From: Pseudomonadota bacterium
GTDB lineage: Bacteria > Pseudomonadota > Gammaproteobacteria > Steroidobacterales > Steroidobacteraceae
DNA length: 57,363 bases
Direction of reading: 5' to 3'
Assembly: GCA_023457495.1 (NCBI GenBank)
Contig: JAEWLQ010000017.1
Span: 1 to 57,363, forward strand
This document shows, one piece after another, positions 28,086 through 36,088 of the stretch. Position 1 is the stretch's first letter; each line of letters begins with the position of its first letter. The translations under genes and the position numbers were made by a program. The notes beneath the pieces were generated by a model that had not been told where the DNA came from, made no database searches, and worked only from the letters and a program-made list of their open reading frames with translations.

Positions 28086-28254
28086 GGCGGAGCCATGATG
28101 CCATGCGTCGAGGCGCGCCAAAGCGAAAGCGGGACGCGATATTCCGAACATCCGACGCCGCGTGTGCGGCTGATTGTGAGCCGGGGCGAGCTGTTGTGAG
28201 CAATAATCGCCGCAACGGCCGCCACGCGGCTCAAAAACATCCTGGAGACTCCCG

Positions 28255-30315
28255 ATGATGCGCTGGATCCACGCGGCGGGCGCCGCACTTCTGGTTTTGG
28301 CTTGCTCGACGACACGCGCGGACGAAGGCATGTGGACCTTTCACGGCTTTCCATTCGAGAAGACCAACACGACGCTCAAGACCAGACTCGACCAGGCGTG
28401 GCTCGACCGCGTGCGGCTCGCGACCGTGCGCCTCTCGAACTGCACCGGCTCGTTCGTCTCGGGCGACGGCCTGATCCTGACGAACCATCATTGCATCGTC
28501 GGCTGCCTCGCCGATCTCTCCTCCAAGGAGAAGAGCCTGGTGGACGACGGCTTCCTCGCGCGCGACCGCGCCAGCGAGAAGAAATGCCAGACGCAGGTGG
28601 CCGACGTCCTCACCGAGATGGAGGACATCACCGCGAAGGTCGGCGCCGCGACCGCGGGCAAGAGCGACCAGGCCGCCAACGAGGCGCGCAAGACCGAGCT
28701 CACGAAACTGGAATCCGCCTGCGAAGCCCAGAGCAAACTCAAGTGCCAGGCCGTCACGCTGTACCAGGGTGGCCAGTACTGGCTGTACAAGTACAAGCGT
28801 TACACCGACCTGCGCCTCGCGTTCGCGCCGGAAGGTTCGGTCGCCGCGTTCGGCGGCGATCCCGACAACTTCCAGTTCCCGCGCTGGTGCCTCGACATGG
28901 GCGTGCTGCGCGCCTACGAGAATGGCAAGCCCGCGAAAACGCCTAACTTCCTCAAGATCAATTTCGCGGGAGCCGCCGAAGGCGATCCGGTGCTCGTCTC
29001 CGGACATCCGGGCACCACCAACCGGCTGCTCACCGTCGCCGAGTTGAAGCGGCAGCGCAACGTGGAGCTGCCCAACTGGCTGCTTCGCAATTCGGAACTA
29101 CGCGGCCGGCTCATCCAGTTCTCCGAAGAGAGTCCGGAGAACGCGCGCATCTCCTCGGACCTGCTCCAGGGAATCGAGAACTCCATCAAGGTGCGCCGCA
29201 AGCAGCTCGACGCGCTGCTCGAAGATGCGCTGTTCGAGCGCAAGGCCGCCGAGGAGAAATCCCTGCGCGCGTATGTCGCGGCCAACAACGAGCTGCGTGC
29301 GGCCATCGGCGACCCCTGGGGTGACATCGAGAAAGTGCAGGCGACACACGGCGGCTCCTACCTACCCTTCCTGTTCATCGAACAGGGCGCGGGCTTCCAG
29401 GGTCGTCTGGTGACGTATGCCCGCGCGCTGGTGCGCGGCGCCGCGGAACGCGGCAAGCCCAATGATCAGCGCTTCCGCGAATTCACCGACGCGGCGCTGC
29501 CGCGCCTCGAGCAGCAGCTCGGCGCCGGCGTGCCGGTGTACCCGGAGCTCGAGAAGCTGCGCCTCGTGTTCGGTCTGGAACGCATGCGCGAGTGGTTGGG
29601 GCCGGACCACCCGGTCGTGCGACAACTGCTCTCGAAGGAATCGCCCACTGAACTTGCGAACCGGCTGGTCAGCGGCACGAAACTCGCCGATCCCGCGGCG
29701 CGCATGGCGCTGTGGAAAGGCGGCGAAGCGGCCATCGCGGCTTCCGACGATCCGCTGATCGTCATGGCCCGCGCCATCGAACCGACCGCGCGCACGCTGC
29801 GCAAGGAGTTCGAGGACAACGTCGAAGCACCGATCGATCTCGCCTCGGAGAAGATCGCGCGGGCGCGTTTCGCCTCGCTCGGCACCAGCGTCTATCCGGA
29901 CGCGACGTTCACGCTGCGCCTGAACTGGGGCAAGGTCGGCGCCTGGGTCGAGAACGGCAAGCCCGTTCCTTCCTTCACGCGGCTGCAGGGACTCTTCGAC
30001 CGCGCGACCGGCGCGGAACCGTTCAAAATTCCGGACAGCTGGCTCGCGGTGCGCGATCAGCTCGACATGAATACGTTGTTCAACCTCGCGACCAACAACG
30101 ACATCGTCGGCGGCAACTCGGGCAGCCCGCTGATCAGCGCGAAGGGTGAAGTGGTCGGCCTGCTGTTCGACGGCAACATCCACTCGATCTCCGGTTCGTA
30201 CTGGTTCGATACCGAGAAGAACCGCGCGGTTGCCGTGCACCCGGCGATCATGCGCGAGGCGTTGACGAAGGTTTACAAGGCCGACGCGCTGCTCAAGGAA
30301 CTGGCGGCGAAGTAA
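28255..30315 (+). CDS. S46 family dipeptidyl-peptidase (DPP7/DPP11-like)
   Basis: A 686-residue periplasmic serine exopeptidase of family S46, which removes dipeptides from peptide N-termini. Signal peptide 1-22 (ALLVLACSTTRA). The chymotrypsin-like half-sites are visible: catalytic His in TNHHC (76-80), and nucleophile Ser622 in GGNSGSP. The helical cap domain lies between, about 270-560. The S1-pocket region reads GLLFDGNIHSISG; a glycine rather than arginine there would suggest hydrophobic rather than acidic P1 preference, though this assignment is tentative. It ends just before two hairpin repeats shared with a convergent lipoprotein gene. Confidence 0.93.
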   Translation: MMRWIHAAGAALLVLACSTTRADEGMWTFHGFPFEKTNTTLKTRLDQAWLDRVRLATVRLSNCTGSFVSGDGLILTNHHCIVGCLADLSSKEKSLVDDGFLARDRASEKKCQTQVADVLTEMEDITAKVGAATAGKSDQAANEARKTELTKLESACEAQSKLKCQAVTLYQGGQYWLYKYKRYTDLRLAFAPEGSVAAFGGDPDNFQFPRWCLDMGVLRAYENGKPAKTPNFLKINFAGAAEGDPVLVSGHPGTTNRLLTVAELKRQRNVELPNWLLRNSELRGRLIQFSEESPENARISSDLLQGIENSIKVRRKQLDALLEDALFERKAAEEKSLRAYVAANNELRAAIGDPWGDIEKVQATHGGSYLPFLFIEQGAGFQGRLVTYARALVRGAAERGKPNDQRFREFTDAALPRLEQQLGAGVPVYPELEKLRLVFGLERMREWLGPDHPVVRQLLSKESPTELANRLVSGTKLADPAARMALWKGGEAAIAASDDPLIVMARAIEPTARTLRKEFEDNVEAPIDLASEKIARARFASLGTSVYPDATFTLRLNWGKVGAWVENGKPVPSFTRLQGLFDRATGAEPFKIPDSWLAVRDQLDMNTLFNLATNNDIVGGNSGSPLISAKGEVVGLLFDGNIHSISGSYWFDTEKNRAVAVHPAIMREALTKVYKADALLKELAAK

Positions 30316-30320
30316 TGAAC

Positions 30321-30348
30321 GCGGGGGCGGACTTCGAGTCCGTCCCGC
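30321..30348. repeat. Intergenic hairpin, repeat family 2 copy a
   Basis: An imperfect inverted repeat (GCGGGGGCGGACT with AGTCCGTCCCGC, 3-nt loop) sharing the core CGGACT/AGTCCG with copy b nine bases downstream. It lies between convergent stop codons and could act as a transcript-end hairpin; no U-tract. Confidence 0.6.
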
Positions 30349-30354
30349 ATCGAA

Positions 30355-31104
30355 TCAGGGACGGACTCCGATCTCGAGTCCGTCCCTGTCTCCTGGCGAC
30401 TCCCTCGCCGTGACCTCGAACTTCACCCGCATGTCGTCCAGCACCACGAGCGCTCCGAGCGCCGCGGTGAACGGGTTCAACCCGAGCTCCGACTGCTTGA
30501 GGGGAAACTCGCCGCGCGCGACGATCTGGCCGTCCGACCGTTCGACTTCGACCGGCACGCGCACCACCCGCACCTGATCCTTGATCGTGATCTGCACGCC
30601 GGCCTCGAGCGCAGTCGCGGCCGGTACGACATCGATCGCGCGCAGCCGGATGGTCGGGAACCGGCCCGCGTCGAGCAGCGGCTCCGAGAGCAGATTCTCG
30701 CGGGTGCCATCGCGCGCGCTGTGCGGAACGGCGGGCGGAAAATCGGGCCCGGCCTCCTCGCGCAAGGCGGGCTCGTCGACGGTAAGCTCCGCCACCGGAA
30801 AGTGGATGTCGAAGCGCGTCTGAGTCAGCTCGTCGGTCAGATAGACCGTTCCGTCGAGTTGACGCGAGGCGATCACATGGTTGTGACCGAGCCGCGCCAT
30901 CGCGCCGCCTCGGTACGCGAAAACCTGCAGCAGGGACTCCTCTGCGACCACCCGGTACTCCCGGGAACCGGGGAACGGCGCTCCCGCTTCCGGCATTGCG
31001 ACGCCAGGGGTGGGAGGCTGCGCGGGCGGCCTTGTCTGACACGAGGCGAGCCCCAATAGCGTGAGGCCCACAAGCAGGGCTCGAAGAATCCGGCAGGTGC
31101 TCAT
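30355..31104 (-). CDS. YceI-like lipoprotein
   Basis: A 249-residue protein. The start at 31104 gives a lipoprotein signal (MSTCRILRALLVGLTLLGLASC, lipobox GLASC). The mature part fits a YceI-like beta-barrel lipid-binding fold: EYRVVAEESLLQVFAYRGG opening strands, HNHVIASRQLDGTVYL, and EVTARES at the end. YceI proteins bind isoprenoid or fatty-acid-like molecules. The final ten codons are encoded by hairpin repeat copy b. It diverges from the yceJ-yceI pair, so three related genes share the locus. Confidence 0.75.
   Translation of the reverse strand: MSTCRILRALLVGLTLLGLASCQTRPPAQPPTPGVAMPEAGAPFPGSREYRVVAEESLLQVFAYRGGAMARLGHNHVIASRQLDGTVYLTDELTQTRFDIHFPVAELTVDEPALREEAGPDFPPAVPHSARDGTRENLLSEPLLDAGRFPTIRLRAIDVVPAATALEAGVQITIKDQVRVVRVPVEVERSDGQIVARGEFPLKQSELGLNPFTAALGALVVLDDMRVKFEVTARESPGDRDGLEIGVRP
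30357..30387. repeat. Hairpin, repeat family 2 copy b (inside lipoprotein 3' end)
   Basis: Perfect 12-bp arms (AGGGACGGACTC with GAGTCCGTCCCT) around a 7-nt loop. It overlaps the last codons of the YceI-like lipoprotein gene and abuts its TGA. Same core as copy a. Confidence 0.8.
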
Positions 31105-31155
31105 GGCCTCTCGTCCCTTTTTGACCGCGGGCATCGACGTGGATAGCTTACCGGC

Positions 31156-31710
31156 ATGACTTTTCGTAACACCACGGTCGCCTGGGGTTCCTTCTCCAAG
31201 GCGCTGCACTGGCTGATCGTGCTGCTGATCATCAACCAGTGGGTGATCATAAGCCGCGCGGAGAACATGCCGCGGGGACCGGCGCTCATCGAAACGCTGG
31301 CCTGGCACAAGTCGTTCGGCATCACGATTCTCGCGCTCGCCCTCATCCGCCTCGCGTGGCGGCTGTTCAATCCGACCCCGGAGCTCGAAACCGTGACCCG
31401 GCCGTGGGAACGCCACCTCGCACGCATTTCGCATTTCCTGTTGTACGCGCTGCTGTTCGCCATTCCGCTCACGGGATGGATGATGTCTTCCGCGCGCAAT
31501 TTCCCGGTGAGCTGGTTCAAGGTCGTCCAGTTGCCGGATCTCGTCGCGCCCTCGCAGTCAGCGTACGAGCTCCTGCACTCGCTGCATGGCGGGTTCAATG
31601 TCGCGCTGGTCGTGGTGGCATTGCTGCACATCGCGGGCGCGCTCAAGCACCACTTCATCGACAGGAACGACGTCTTGAAACGCATGTTGCCGTTCACGGG
31701 CGGGAGATGA
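31156..31710 (+). CDS. yceJ: Cytochrome b561-type membrane protein (YceJ-like)
   Basis: A 184-residue four-helix di-heme cytochrome b561 homologue. Haem-ligand histidines are in FSKALHWLIVLLII (helix 1), LAWHKSFGITILALALIRL (helix 2) and the C-terminal VALLHIAGALKHHF. It would move electrons across the inner membrane, perhaps from ubiquinol. The ATGA overlap with the following YceI gene reproduces the yceJ-yceI arrangement of E. coli. Confidence 0.88.
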   Translation: MTFRNTTVAWGSFSKALHWLIVLLIINQWVIISRAENMPRGPALIETLAWHKSFGITILALALIRLAWRLFNPTPELETVTRPWERHLARISHFLLYALLFAIPLTGWMMSSARNFPVSWFKVVQLPDLVAPSQSAYELLHSLHGGFNVALVVVALLHIAGALKHHFIDRNDVLKRMLPFTGGR

Positions 31711-32312
31711 GACTCATGAAACTTTATCTCGCGGCGCTCGGCGCCTGTCTCGTCACGGCCGGGACGATGGCCGCGGAACCGGGCAAGAGCGCGAATCCCG
31801 CCACCGTGCCCCAATACCGCAGTGGGCCCGGGAGCACGCTGACCTTCACCTTCGACCAGGCAGGCGCCGCGAGCCAGGGGAAGTTCGGCCAGTTCACCGT
31901 CGAGATGGCGTACGACGCGAAGAACCTCGCGGCCAGTTCGATCAAGGTGGTCGTGCAGACCGCCTCGCTCGACACGCAGGACAAGGATCGTGACAGCACG
32001 CTCGCGAGCGCCGAACTGCTGGACACGAAGCAGTTTCCAACCGCGACCTATGCCGCGAGCTCGCTCGTTGCCGGCGCGGGCGGCAAGGTGGAGGCGGTCG
32101 GCAAGCTCACGTTGCGCGGCGTCACCCGTGACCTGCGGATTCCGCTCACGATCAGGCCGGCAGGACCGGGGCTCGAGCTCACCGGGGAAACCTCCATCAA
32201 GCGACTGGATTTCGGCGTCGGGCAGGGTGAATGGAAATCGACCGAATCGGTCGGCGACACCGTGAAGATCCAATACAAGGTCATGTTGAACCGGGCGGCC
32301 GTCGGTGGCTGA
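31707..32312 (+). CDS. yceI: YceI family periplasmic protein
   Basis: A 201-residue YceI protein with a signal peptide (LYLAALGACLVTAGTMA). The lipocalin-like barrel strands are evident: GSTLTFTFDQAGAASQGKFGQF, SSIKVVVQTASLDTQDKDRD, and KLTLRGVTRDLRIPLTI. The ATG at 31707 overlaps the cytochrome stop codon (ATGA); an alternative ATG at 31716 is also possible. Likely binds an isoprenoid quinone-like lipid and works with the cytochrome. Confidence 0.88.
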   Translation: MRLMKLYLAALGACLVTAGTMAAEPGKSANPATVPQYRSGPGSTLTFTFDQAGAASQGKFGQFTVEMAYDAKNLAASSIKVVVQTASLDTQDKDRDSTLASAELLDTKQFPTATYAASSLVAGAGGKVEAVGKLTLRGVTRDLRIPLTIRPAGPGLELTGETSIKRLDFGVGQGEWKSTESVGDTVKIQYKVMLNRAAVGG

Positions 32313-32877
32313 CGTGGGCGCGCTCAACTCCATGAGGCGCGTGTGGATAGGCGTATCGCTCGCCGTGTTCGTCCTGGCGTTCTTTCCGGCCTGGACCGGG
32401 ACCATCAGCTGGTGGATGCCGGGCATCGCGCTGACGATCGCGCTCGTGCTGATGATCGAGCCGCTGGTGCTCACCTGGGAGCTGCGCAAGCGCGGCGAGG
32501 AATTGCAGATCACGGACGATGGCATCCTGCGCAAACTGCCGCGCGGCGACAGCGAATACGTACGCTGGAGCGAGCTGCGGGAAGTGTCGATCGTGGTCAC
32601 GCCCGGCGGAAACTTCACCGAGGAGTACTTCTACGTGCTCGTCGGCACGGGCACCTCCGGCGTGCTGGTCGGCCAACGGCTCGCCGCCCGGCACGACCTG
32701 GTCTCGCACCTGGCCAAACTACCTGGCTACAACCACTCGAACATCACTTCGGCGCTGGGCTCGCCCGTGAACCAGCGCTTCGTCGTGTGGCGCGCCGCCG
32801 CCCTCGAGGGCGAGGCGACGGTGCTGCCCCCGGATCGTCTCGGCAGCGACACGCCCGAACGGCGCCTGCTGCACTAG
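32305..32877 (+). CDS. Hypothetical membrane protein
   Basis: A 190-residue protein starting at a GTG overlapping the yceI stop codon (GTGGCTGA). Two adjacent hydrophobic segments (VWIGVSLAVFVLAFFPAW and WMPGIALTIALVLMIEPLVL) are followed by a soluble domain of alternating beta strands (EELQITDDGILRKL, YVRWSELREVSIVV, EEYFYVLVGTGTSGVLVG). The layout resembles PH-like bacterial membrane domains. An ATG at 32332 is an alternative start. Probably third gene of the yceJ-yceI operon. Stops overlap with the convergent cupin gene (CTAG). Confidence 0.7.
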   Translation: MADVGALNSMRRVWIGVSLAVFVLAFFPAWTGTISWWMPGIALTIALVLMIEPLVLTWELRKRGEELQITDDGILRKLPRGDSEYVRWSELREVSIVVTPGGNFTEEYFYVLVGTGTSGVLVGQRLAARHDLVSHLAKLPGYNHSNITSALGSPVNQRFVVWRAAALEGEATVLPPDRLGSDTPERRLLH

Positions 32878-33356
32878 AACCGGCTGCCATCCTTGCGCGT
32901 GAACTTCACCGCGGCATCCACGCCGTGGAACTTGAGATCGACGTCCGGATACTCGGCGGAATCGCGCGGATCGCGGTTGCTGACCTCGAGATAGACAGCG
33001 GGCTCGGCGCTGCGATTGACGAGCTGATGTCCGTCACCGGTCTTGCCGTCCGCCGAGGCCGGAAAGCCGGCGCACATCCCCGCGGTCAGTAACTGCTCGC
33101 CCGCATCGGTGATCAGCACGACTTCGCCGGACAGCATGAAGATGAATTCATCTTCGTGCGTGTGCCAGTGGCGCATCGACGATTCCTTGCCCGGCGGCAG
33201 GACGGTGTGGTTGATGCCGATTCTCGTGAGGCCGACCGCGTCGCCGAGCGCGCGCTTCTCGCGCGGCAGAACGCGCGAGCGATACGGCTCCGGATAACCA
33301 GAACCGGTTCGCGGCGCGAGTGACATGGGATCGAGCGCGGGCTTCTTCAGACTCAT
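32874..33356 (-). CDS. Cupin domain protein
   Basis: A 160-residue single-domain cupin. Motif 1 is visible as SSMRHWHTHEDEFIFMLSGEVVL and motif 2 as AGFPASADGKTGDGHQLVNRS, giving the His/Glu metal ligands. Several such proteins bind sugars or act as small dioxygenases or isomerases; none can be chosen. Its stop overlaps the upstream convergent gene by 4 bases. Confidence 0.83.
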   Translation of the reverse strand: MSLKKPALDPMSLAPRTGSGYPEPYRSRVLPREKRALGDAVGLTRIGINHTVLPPGKESSMRHWHTHEDEFIFMLSGEVVLITDAGEQLLTAGMCAGFPASADGKTGDGHQLVNRSAEPAVYLEVSNRDPRDSAEYPDVDLKFHGVDAAVKFTRKDGSRF

Positions 33357-33395
33357 ATGGATTGACCCTCACAACATGGCATGTAGTGTAGCGGC

Positions 33396-35606
33396 ATGCC
33401 GCAGATGTTCGATGACGTCGGGGAAATCGTCGAGGAAGCGCTGCGGCGCGTGGGGAAACGGGTCGTGCTGGCGTTGCCGCTCGGGATCGGCAAACCCAAC
33501 CTGATCGCGAACGAGTTCTTCCGCCGGGCGCGCGCCGACGCCAGCCTGGATCTGACCATCGTCACCGCGCTGTCCCTGCGCAAGCCCACGGGCTCGAGCG
33601 ACCTGGAGAAACGCTTCATCGAGCCGCTGGCCGAGCGCATCTTCGGCAACTATCCCGAGCTCGATTATCTCGAGGCGGTGCGGCGCGACGCCATGCCGCA
33701 CAACGTGCGCGTCATCGAGTTCTTCTTCGAGCCGGGATCGCTGCTCAACTCGGAACACGCGCAGTCGCACTATCTTTCGGCGAACTACACGCACGTGGCG
33801 CGCGACTTGCTCGCCCGCGGCGTCAACGTGATCGCGCACGTGGTTGCCAGGCGCACGATCGGCGGCGTTACCGAGATCAGCCTCGGCAGCAATCCCGATG
33901 TGACGGTGGACCTGTTGCCGGAGCTGGCGAAGCTGCGCGCGGCGGGTACGCCGCTGGTCGTGCTCGGGCAGGTGCATCGGGAGATGCCGTTCATGCTGGG
34001 CGCGGCGAATGTCGGCGCCGGCATCTTCGACCTGCTGCTCGATCATGCCCGCTACGACTACGAGCTGTTCGCGCCGCCCAACCCCGCACTATCGACCGTC
34101 GATCACGCGATCGGCCTGCACGCCAGCGCGCTGGTGCGTGACGCCGGTACGCTGCAGATCGGCATCGGCGAGCTCGGCGACTCCATCGTCTACGCGCTGC
34201 TGCTGCGTCACCAGCAGAACGAGGCGTGGCGCCGCGCGCTCGCCGACGCGGGCACCGAGCGCAGCGCCGCGCTCATCGACGCCGTCGGCGGACGCGCGCC
34301 GTTCGCCACCGGGCTGTTCGGCGCCACCGAGATGTTCGTGGACCAGATGCTGGACCTGTACCGCGCCGGCATCCTGCGCCGCCGGGTCTACGACTATCTA
34401 CCGCTGCAGCGCGCGCTCGCGGCCAACGGTTCGAACACCCGCATCGATTCGACGCTGCTCGACGGCCTGCTGGCCGCGCTGCTTCGCGAACGGCCGCACG
34501 CCAGGCTCGGTGCCGACGACTTCGCCGCCCTGCGGCTCGCGGGTGTGCTGCGCAGCGAAACCCGCTTCGTGGACGGCGTCATCGTGTCGCCCGAGGGCAC
34601 GCGCATCGGCGCGGACCTCGCGGACGCGAAAACACGCACCGCGCTGGCACGCGAGTGTCTGGGCATGGAGTTGCAAGGCGGCGCGGTCATGCACGCGGGC
34701 TTCCTGCTCGGGCCGCGCTCGTTCTACGCGGCGCTGTCCGCATTGGCGGAATCCGAGCGCCGCCTCTTCGACATGCGCGGCGTCGGCTTCATCAACCAGC
34801 TCGACGGCGATGACTACGCGCTGCGCGTCGCCCAGCGTTCGCATGCGCGGTTCGTGAACACGACGATGATGCTGACGACGCTCGGCGCGGCGGTTTCGGA
34901 TGGGCTCGCCGATGGCCGCGTGGTCTCGGGAGTCGGCGGCCAGTACAACTTCGTCGCCATGGCGCACACGCTGCCGGGCGCGCGTTCGCTGCTGTGCGCG
35001 CGCTCGACCCGGCGCAAGGATGGAAAACTTCAATCCAACATCGTCGCGGGCTACGGCCACGCGACAATCCCGCGCCACCTGCGCGACATCGCGATCACCG
35101 AATACGGCATCGCCGACCTGCGCGGCCGCACCGATGCCGAATGTATCGCCGCGATGATCAACATCGCGGACTCGCGCTTCCAGGCAGAACTGCTGACCGC
35201 CGCCAGGCGCGCCAACAAGATCGATGCGGGCTATCGCGTGCCCGAGCAATTCCGCCACAACACCCCCGAGCGGCTCGAAGAGTCGTTCGTCGCGCAGCGA
35301 CGCGCCGGCCTGTTCTCCGAATATCCCTTCGGCACGGATCTCACGCGCGAGGAGATCGAACTCGCACGCGCCTTGCGCTGGTTGAAGGAGCACACCGCGC
35401 GGCCGGCCGCGCGCGCGCTGACCGTCGCACGAGCATTGTTGGGTGGCGGGGCGAATGACGCGGAGCGCGCCTACCTGGAACGCCTCGCGCTTTCGGAGTC
35501 CGGCGATTTTCGCGAGCGATTGACAGCGAAGCTCGTGCGCCTGGGCCTGCGCGCGACGGCGCGCGACCGCTCGCCTACTTCGCGAACAGCCTCGAAGGAT
35601 CCTTGA
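33396..35606 (+). CDS. Acetyl-CoA hydrolase/transferase family protein
   Basis: A 736-residue CoA-transferase-fold protein. The N-terminal acetyl-CoA hydrolase/transferase domain has VLALPLGIGKPNLIANEF and VNVIAHVVARR; the C-terminal domain has GGQYNFVAMAHTLPGARS, HATIPRHLRDIAITEYGIADLRG and a possible catalytic glutamate in that region. Members move CoA between acetate, succinate and related acids. It is longer than the 430-520-residue Ach1/Cat1 type. The 3' end overlaps the convergent VOC gene by 32 bases. Confidence 0.86.
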   Translation: MPQMFDDVGEIVEEALRRVGKRVVLALPLGIGKPNLIANEFFRRARADASLDLTIVTALSLRKPTGSSDLEKRFIEPLAERIFGNYPELDYLEAVRRDAMPHNVRVIEFFFEPGSLLNSEHAQSHYLSANYTHVARDLLARGVNVIAHVVARRTIGGVTEISLGSNPDVTVDLLPELAKLRAAGTPLVVLGQVHREMPFMLGAANVGAGIFDLLLDHARYDYELFAPPNPALSTVDHAIGLHASALVRDAGTLQIGIGELGDSIVYALLLRHQQNEAWRRALADAGTERSAALIDAVGGRAPFATGLFGATEMFVDQMLDLYRAGILRRRVYDYLPLQRALAANGSNTRIDSTLLDGLLAALLRERPHARLGADDFAALRLAGVLRSETRFVDGVIVSPEGTRIGADLADAKTRTALARECLGMELQGGAVMHAGFLLGPRSFYAALSALAESERRLFDMRGVGFINQLDGDDYALRVAQRSHARFVNTTMMLTTLGAAVSDGLADGRVVSGVGGQYNFVAMAHTLPGARSLLCARSTRRKDGKLQSNIVAGYGHATIPRHLRDIAITEYGIADLRGRTDAECIAAMINIADSRFQAELLTAARRANKIDAGYRVPEQFRHNTPERLEESFVAQRRAGLFSEYPFGTDLTREEIELARALRWLKEHTARPAARALTVARALLGGGANDAERAYLERLALSESGDFRERLTAKLVRLGLRATARDRSPTSRTASKDP

Positions 35607-35991
35607 ACGCCTTGAACTCGAGCGCGTTGCCCGACGGGTCGTAGAGAAACATCGTCGCCTGCTCGCCCACCTGGCCCGCGAAGCGGATGCCGGGCTCGAT
35701 TTCGAATCGGGCGCCAAGCTTGCTCAGTCGCTCGGCGAGCGTGTGCCAGCTGTTCCATTCCATGACGACGCCGAAGTGCGGGACGGGCACGTCATGCCCG
35801 TCGACTTCGTTGTGATGTACGTGCTTTTGTTTGCCCGGATCGAGATGGGCGACGACCTGGTGGCCGAAAAAATCGAAGTCCACCCATTCGGCGCTGCTGC
35901 GCCCTTCGGGACAACCAAAGACCCCGCCGTAAAAGCCGCGCGCCACCTCGAGGTCGTGAACCGGAATGGCGAGATGGAACGGCTGCGGCAT
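35575..35991 (-). CDS. VOC family protein (single module pair)
   Basis: A 138-residue glyoxalase-like protein. Start at 35991 (MPQPFHLAIPVHDLEVARGFYGGVF) is preferred since the longer frame to 36042 adds a Cys/Ser-rich non-family segment. The C-terminal FLYDPSGNALEFKAFKDP is typical of VOC proteins, and His9-region plus Glu near the end could bind metal. Activity unknown. Confidence 0.85.
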   Translation of the reverse strand: MPQPFHLAIPVHDLEVARGFYGGVFGCPEGRSSAEWVDFDFFGHQVVAHLDPGKQKHVHHNEVDGHDVPVPHFGVVMEWNSWHTLAERLSKLGARFEIEPGIRFAGQVGEQATMFLYDPSGNALEFKAFKDPSRLFAK

Positions 35992-36001
35992 CAACGATGG
36001 A

Positions 36002-36073
36002 TCAGATGAGCTGCGCGGCGACCTGCAGCAGGATGACTGCAACGCAAAGTGCCTTCGTGCATTTTTCGATCAT
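36002..36073 (-). CDS. Tiny hydrophobic peptide (23 aa)
   Basis: A 23-codon frame: M-I-E-K-C-T-K-A-L-C followed by V-A-V-I-L-L-Q-V-A-A-Q-L-I. It begins 15 bases after the glpQ stop and has a strong purine-rich ribosome binding site (gagggagaagg) directly upstream. Short charged head, hydrophobic tail and two cysteines suggest a single-span membrane peptide. Too short to classify; it may be a chance frame. Confidence 0.35.
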   Translation of the reverse strand: MIEKCTKALCVAVILLQVAAQLI

Positions 36074-36088
36074 GGCCTTCTCCCTCGG

